A DNA stretch of 10,455 bases from Thermoprotei archaeon (lineage in GTDB: Archaea > Thermoproteota > Thermoprotei > QMSL01 > B3-G16): contig JAGGUS010000074.1 of assembly GCA_021158375.1 (NCBI GenBank), positions 1 to 10,455 on the forward strand. Reading direction: 5' to 3'. The notes beneath the pieces were generated by a model that did not search any database, had not been told where the DNA came from, and saw only the letters and a list, made by a program, of their open reading frames with translations. A program made the translations under genes and the position numbers. Shown here one piece after another: positions 7,601-10,455 of the stretch. The number at the start of each line of letters is the position of its first letter. Within the stretch, counting starts at the first letter, position 1.

Positions 7601-7857
7601 CCATATACAAATATGTTAATTTAATAAAGCGCAGGAAAGTCGGTATGGTAATTATTGTAGATGGACATGATGGACGAGATATAAAATGGGATTATCCAAT
7701 AAGAAGATCTTGTGCAGACTTTTTAGTACCCTTGGTCTTAGATCTCAACTTAGCTTACTACTTAGTGAAAGCATTTAAATATTATTTACTTGGTGGCGAA
7801 ATAACGGTAAGTTCTCTAGATGAATATTACAGGTGGGGAAAGTTATGGAAAAAATGA
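4624..7857 (+). CDS. carB: Carbamoyl-phosphate synthase, large subunit
   Basis: A 1077-residue full-length large subunit of cytosolic carbamoyl-phosphate synthase. It joins ammonia from CarA, bicarbonate and two ATP to make carbamoyl phosphate for pyrimidine and arginine synthesis. Two homologous ATP-grasp halves are clear. The carboxyphosphate half (about 1-400) has GGQTALN (91-97), Q284, E298, N300 and R302. The carbamoyl-phosphate half (about 561-935) has NYNPETVSTDWD (603-614), Q832, E844, N846 and R848. The helical oligomerisation domain lies between them (about 404-560). The C-terminal MGS-like allosteric domain (about 945-1077) keeps DYPIRRSCADFLVP. Wording such as GSGGIKIAEAAEFDYSG, GVSVEFDW and QFSWTRIREAYP follows Sulfolobus CarB more than E. 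coli CarB. All metal and nucleotide residues checked are present. It is first in the carB-carA pair, the reverse of the usual order, and its end overlaps carA. Confidence 0.97.
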   Translation: MPKLENVKSVLILGSGGIKIAEAAEFDYSGSQAIKALKEEGIRVILVNPNVATIQTSTNLADKVYLLPVKPEFVEKVIAKERPDGILLGFGGQTALNCGVELAKKGVLERYGVKVLGTSVESIVKASDRDLFRETMIKHGIPVPPSKAAFSVKEALEIAEDIGYPVMVRVAFNLGGAGSLVAFSREELEKLAARALAQSPVNQILVEKYLHHWKEIEFEVVRDYKDNAVAVACLENMDPMGIHTGDSIVVAPSQTLTNREYQLLRDASLAVARAIGIVGECNVQLALDPESEKYYVIETNPRMSRSSALASKATGYPLAYIAAKLAIGYTLPELINKVTGITSAHFEPALDYVVVKMPRWDFKKFSNAIEQIGTEMRSIGEVMAIGRCFEEALQKAIRMLDIGKDGLVANIDEDYEDFSLDELRNSLKVPRPYRIFTIAKAIRAGMSIDEIYALTGIDPWYLYKIKNIVDMERKLKRIRRLSNDESIVDLIREAKRLGFSDVQIARCIGVNEDEIREFRKRHGILPVVKRIDTLAAEWPAKTNYLYVTYGGDSDDIDFSRGNKVLVLGAGVFRIGVSVEFDWCVVQLSWALKSKGVNEVIVLNYNPETVSTDWDVNDKLYFDEITLERVLDIYEKEKPIGVITCVGGQIANNLAPLLEKKGIKILGSSGNAVDMAEDRRKFSALLDKLSIPQPPWIECENPDDVIEFCRKVGFPVIVRPSYVLSGLAMRIIRSEEELKAYLNEISRNPKVSKLVVSKFITGAKEVEVDCVSDGKRVLIGAVIEHIEHAGVHSGDSTMVIPPLTLSPEVIDKLKEYTYRICTSLGAKGPVNIQYIVKDNKVYVIECNLRASRSMPFVSKVKGINLMEHVADVLMNGELKIESKIYEPPVLHYGIKTPQFSWTRIREAYPTLDVEMRSTGEVASLGVNFYDALIKSWLAAPPNEIPEKGTTILIVLHDVNDKDILTKVFEITKILYSLSYKPIIVSSLSLENGDSIYKYVNLIKRRKVGMVIIVDGHDGRDIKWDYPIRRSCADFLVPLVLDLNLAYYLVKAFKYYLLGGEITVSSLDEYYRWGKLWKK
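7832..7838 (+). promoter_or_regulatory. Ribosome binding site of carA, inside carB
   Basis: GGTGGGG lies 6 bases before ATG 7845 and 15 before ATG 7854. Its spacing favours 7845 as the carA start. The GTG at 7833 falls inside this site and is therefore unlikely to be the start. Confidence 0.6.
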
Positions 7858-8993
7858 GAGCTGTTCTAGTATTAGAGGATGGTACAGCCTTCTATGGGTT
7901 TGGCTTCGGTTACCCTAAAACTGTAATAGGAGAGGTCGTATTTACCACAGGTATGGTAGGATATACAGAGTCACTAACAGATCCATCATATAAAGGGCAG
8001 ATCCTCTGTTTTACATACCCTCTAATAGGCAATTATGGAGTTCCTCCATATGATATGAAGGACGAATATGGACTTCCTTTACACTTCGAATCCTTTAGCA
8101 TAAAGGCTGAAGGAGTCATAGTGCATGAAGTTTGTTTTAATCCGAGCCACTGGAGCTCCATTATGAGTTTTGATGAATGGTTGAGATCCGAAAAAATACC
8201 CGGCATCTATAGGATAGATACACGTGCCTTAGTTACCAAATTAAGAACTCAAGGAGTTATGATGGGCATCCTTAAACCATATTATGAAGGAGAGAAAATC
8301 GATAAAATAGAACTATTAGCAAGACTTAAAGAATCAGCTAAGTATGGTTCAATTGATTATGTGGCCAAGGTTTCCGTTAAGAAACCCGTACTATATAAGA
8401 CTAGGGCTTTAAGAAAAGGCCTTATAGCAATAATAGACTGTGGTATTAAGTTAAGTATAGTAAGATCCATCTTAAGGAGAGGATTTGATGTAATTCTTCT
8501 TCCATATGACGTCACAGCAGATCGTATAGTAGATTTAGCTCCTGATGGTGTGGTATTAAGCAATGGACCAGGAAATCCAAAGTTATGTAAGGCTACAATT
8601 AAGACCGTGCAAGACCTCATAGAATACAACATGCCTATGTTAGGGATATGCTTAGGTCATCAAATAATATCTCTAGCCCTTGGTGCTGAGACGTATAAGC
8701 TTCCTTATGGACATAGAGGCCAAAACAAGCCATGTATTGATATTATGACTGGAAGATGCTACGTTACTTCACAGAACCATGGTTATGCCGTAGGCCTTAA
8801 TTCACTTAAACGTACAGGTCTTAAGCTTTGGTTTATAAATGCTGATGATAAGACTGTAGAAGGCGTCATAGATAAGAAGAGGGATATATTATGTGTTCAA
8901 TTCCATCCTGAAGCATCACCTGGCCCTAATGATACTGCATGGGTGTTTGATTATTTCGCTAAGATAGTTGAACGGAGGAAACACGCTGTTTAA
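7845..8993 (+). CDS. carA: Carbamoyl-phosphate synthase, small (glutaminase) subunit
   Basis: A 382-residue subunit that hydrolyses glutamine and channels ammonia to CarB. The N-terminal domain (about 1-170) has the family segments LVLEDG, TGMVGYTESLTDPSYKGQ and RIDTRALVTKLR. The C-terminal class I glutamine amidotransferase domain (about 190-380) has LSNGPGNP, the nucleophile elbow GICLGHQ with Cys269, YGHRGQNKP, SQNHGYAV, and FHPE with His354 and Glu356, so the catalytic triad is complete. Three in-frame starts exist. GTG 7833 overlaps the ribosome site. ATG 7845 is well spaced from GGTGGGG and overlaps carB by 13 bases. ATG 7854 makes an ATGA overlap with the carB stop and gives the family-typical short N-terminus MRAVLVLEDG. 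I prefer 7845; 7854 is a real alternative. It is surely co-expressed with carB. Confidence 0.95.
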   Translation: MEKMRAVLVLEDGTAFYGFGFGYPKTVIGEVVFTTGMVGYTESLTDPSYKGQILCFTYPLIGNYGVPPYDMKDEYGLPLHFESFSIKAEGVIVHEVCFNPSHWSSIMSFDEWLRSEKIPGIYRIDTRALVTKLRTQGVMMGILKPYYEGEKIDKIELLARLKESAKYGSIDYVAKVSVKKPVLYKTRALRKGLIAIIDCGIKLSIVRSILRRGFDVILLPYDVTADRIVDLAPDGVVLSNGPGNPKLCKATIKTVQDLIEYNMPMLGICLGHQIISLALGAETYKLPYGHRGQNKPCIDIMTGRCYVTSQNHGYAVGLNSLKRTGLKLWFINADDKTVEGVIDKKRDILCVQFHPEASPGPNDTAWVFDYFAKIVERRKHAV

Positions 8994-8997
8994 ACAG
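8986..8997. repeat. Perfect 12-base palindrome at the carA/fkbM convergent junction
   Basis: CTGTTTAAACAG is its own reverse complement. It contains the carA stop codon TAA (8991-8993) and ends 3 bases before the stop codon of the convergent gene at 9000-9002. Its role is unknown. As RNA it could form only a short 4-base stem. Confidence 0.7.
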
Positions 8998-8999
8998 TA

Positions 9000-9809
9000 C
9001 TACTCTACTTTGCTAGCGTAGACGAATGCTTGTACCTCTAAGTCCAGATCAATATATACTACATTCCAGCCTAAATCCTCCAATAAATCCATTATAACCT
9101 TTGGTTGAACTACATTCTTATGCACCTCTATTATAAGCCGCTTTATGAAGTCATCTTTTAGTATCCTCCTTGAAGACGATAGTATATTGTATTCATATCC
9201 CTCAACATCGATTTTTACTAGATCTAATTTACTTATATTATACATCTTTAATGCCTTCTCAAGAGTAATCATTCTCGTACATCTTCTACTAACTATACAT
9301 CTTCCCATATCAACTATATAATCCTCAATAAACGATGAATTTATGAGATCCTCAGACATGTAGAGGGTTTTTATGCCATCATAATCACCTATGGCATAAT
9401 TAGATAGGAGTACATTCCTTAGACCGTTTAGCTTAACGTTAACATACGCTATTCTATATGCAATAGGGTTCGGTTCAAATCCTATAACTAAACCATTACT
9501 GCCCACATACTGAGCGACTTTAAGGAGCCATACACCTATAAAGCTACCTATATCAAAGACTTTCCATCCATTCCTTGGTATGTACTCACGTATGAGTTCG
9601 TAGTCTTTATGGTAATAAATGTGTAATATGTTATTCCAAGCAGTGCTTAATATCATTGAAGGAATACAGATCTTCATCCCATCGGGCAGGCTTATTCTCA
9701 CTAATCTTGAAATCCTAATCAAATACGACAAAGTAAGCTTTATAGTACTGCTTAAAGGTAGTGTCACTAACGATGGCGCTATAAGCTCTATTACCTCTTT
9801 TAAGGGCAC
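9000..9809 (-). CDS. FkbM-family SAM-dependent methyltransferase
   Basis: A 269-residue protein with a class I SAM-binding methyltransferase fold of the FkbM type. Visible motifs are VFDIGSFIG (84-92, motif I), GFEPNP (110-115), an NYAIGDYDG segment (137-145), DLVKIDVEGYE (196-206) and IIEVH (226-230). The first about 65 residues are a less conserved lead, with a hydrophobic stretch at 7-34 that may be amphipathic but is not a convincing signal peptide. FkbM enzymes methylate oxygen atoms, often on sugars of surface glycans or on small molecules; the acceptor here is unknown. The start GTG 9809 follows an in-frame stop four codons upstream, lacks a ribosome site and lies about 27 bases from a TATA-like element, so it may be leaderless. 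It lies 26 bases after the MFS gene on the same strand and converges on carA with 6 bases between stops. Confidence 0.85.
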   Translation of the reverse strand: MPLKEVIELIAPSLVTLPLSSTIKLTLSYLIRISRLVRISLPDGMKICIPSMILSTAWNNILHIYYHKDYELIREYIPRNGWKVFDIGSFIGVWLLKVAQYVGSNGLVIGFEPNPIAYRIAYVNVKLNGLRNVLLSNYAIGDYDGIKTLYMSEDLINSSFIEDYIVDMGRCIVSRRCTRMITLEKALKMYNISKLDLVKIDVEGYEYNILSSSRRILKDDFIKRLIIEVHKNVVQPKVIMDLLEDLGWNVVYIDLDLEVQAFVYASKVE

Positions 9810-9828
9810 GATTTGTTATTAGCACTAC

Positions 9829-9840
9829 AGAAATATTAAC
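9829..9840 (-). promoter_or_regulatory. Candidate TATA box of the methyltransferase gene
   Basis: On the minus strand, GTTAATATTTCT spans the stop codon of the MFS gene. Its centre lies about 27 bases before GTG 9809, the distance expected for a leaderless transcript that starts at the start codon. Confidence 0.4.
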
Positions 9841-10455
9841 TGCTTCCTTTATCTCCTTTTAGTAGTAACGATATGAGAAATGCTATGAGCGCTAACAGAG
9901 CAACTATTTCAAATGTATCTGAAAGTCCGAGTTTAGTCCATGCATAACTCGAGATCATAGGTCCTATTATAAACCCTGCTCGTATACATATCTGCCTTAA
10001 TGTCATAGCAATATTTAATTCGTCTTCCTCTGTCATTTTCACTAGATATGATGCTGAAGGAGACCATGTTGCACTCCACGCCCCTATTAAAAACATATAC
10101 ATAATCCCTAACATCACTATATTAGTTACAAAAGGCCAGGAAAAAGCTATTATTGGAATTAAAGAGGCAAAGAGCAATAGTGTTCTTTTATATCCCATTC
10201 TATCACCTAGAATACCACTCGGTATTTGTATAATCATCGTAGCAAGCCCTAATCCAAATGAAGAAAATAAGCCTATCTCCGATTTACTCATACTAAACCT
10301 CTCCTTTAGATAAATTGGTAAAATCGGGTCTATCATCCCTCTTGCTGTAGAAAGCAATCCATATGCTACCAGGAATATTACCGTATTCATTGCTATTCCT
10401 CTTAAGGGCAATGCTCTATTTTTAGTCTTTCTGTAGTTAGGGACATTTCCTTTTA
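9836..10455 (-). CDS. Major facilitator superfamily transporter, 5' part outside window (partial)
   Basis: The minus-strand frame stays open from the stop at 9836-9838 through base 10453, so the gene enters from beyond the right edge. About 205 residues are visible. They hold six probable membrane helices, at visible residues of roughly 23-42, 57-79, 86-104, 107-128, 152-171 and 180-198, and the MFS motif A loop GILGDRMGYKRT between helices two and three. A hydrophilic, basic stretch (NYRKTKNRALPLRG) precedes the first helix, as expected for the loop linking the two halves of a 12-helix MFS protein. I therefore read this as the C-terminal half of a full-length integral membrane transporter. 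A TTG at 10411 could start a 191-residue, six-helix product, but no ribosome site supports it. The substrate cannot be told. It is followed after 26 bases by the methyltransferase gene. Confidence 0.78.
   Translation of the reverse strand, partial: KGNVPNYRKTKNRALPLRGIAMNTVIFLVAYGLLSTARGMIDPILPIYLKERFSMSKSEIGLFSSFGLGLATMIIQIPSGILGDRMGYKRTLLLFASLIPIIAFSWPFVTNIVMLGIMYMFLIGAWSATWSPSASYLVKMTEEDELNIAMTLRQICIRAGFIIGPMISSYAWTKLGLSDTFEIVALLALIAFLISLLLKGDKGSS

Noticed and set aside
9619..9822. A 67-codon plus-strand open frame over the methyltransferase start
   Set aside because: It is antisense to a recognisable gene, with no promoter or ribosome site of its own seen.
9836..10411. A complete six-helix half-size MFS protein starting at TTG 10411, or a decayed MFS gene
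   Set aside because: The frame has no stop upstream to the window edge and encodes a basic loop there, so a full-length gene cut by the window is simpler.

Overview
This window reads as chromosomal DNA of a thermophilic archaeon of the Thermoproteota (Crenarchaeota). The grounds are AT-rich coding with heavy ATA, AGA and AGG use, TATA-box promoters, GGTG-type ribosome sites mixed with apparently leaderless starts, and a carbamoyl-phosphate synthase large subunit whose signatures resemble the Sulfolobus type as I remember it. Genus cannot be named from sequence alone. I see no mobile element, CRISPR array, tRNA or rRNA. Most of the window is metabolic core.

Left block (1-1646, minus strand): hypA and hypB of the Mrp/MinD-type ('mmHypB') are translationally coupled by an ATGA overlap. 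They are followed, probably in the same operon, by a gene that runs off the left edge and resembles the MtrA/DUF4346-type fold. HypA and mmHypB together form the nickel-delivery complex for [NiFe]-hydrogenase maturation. No hydrogenase structural gene lies in the window.

Centre left (1647-4426): a divergent promoter region separates hypA from a large plus-strand gene of 893 residues. It encodes a cytosolic multidomain GH42-like glycoside hydrolase: a beta-sandwich domain, a TIM barrel with candidate acid/base and nucleophile glutamates, a trimerisation-like Rossmann domain and a C-terminal beta-sandwich domain. This is the least described protein here.

Centre right (4427-8993): a 197-base intergenic region holds a TATA box, a short palindrome and a strong ribosome site. 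It precedes carB-carA, the two subunits of glutamine-dependent carbamoyl-phosphate synthase, which feeds pyrimidine and arginine synthesis. The order is large subunit first, the reverse of the usual carA-carB, and the two reading frames overlap.

Right block (8994-10455, minus strand): a FkbM-family methyltransferase gene converges on carA with only six bases between the stop codons, which are joined by a perfect 12-base palindrome. Upstream of it lies an MFS transporter whose frame stays open to the right edge, so only its last roughly 205 residues are visible.
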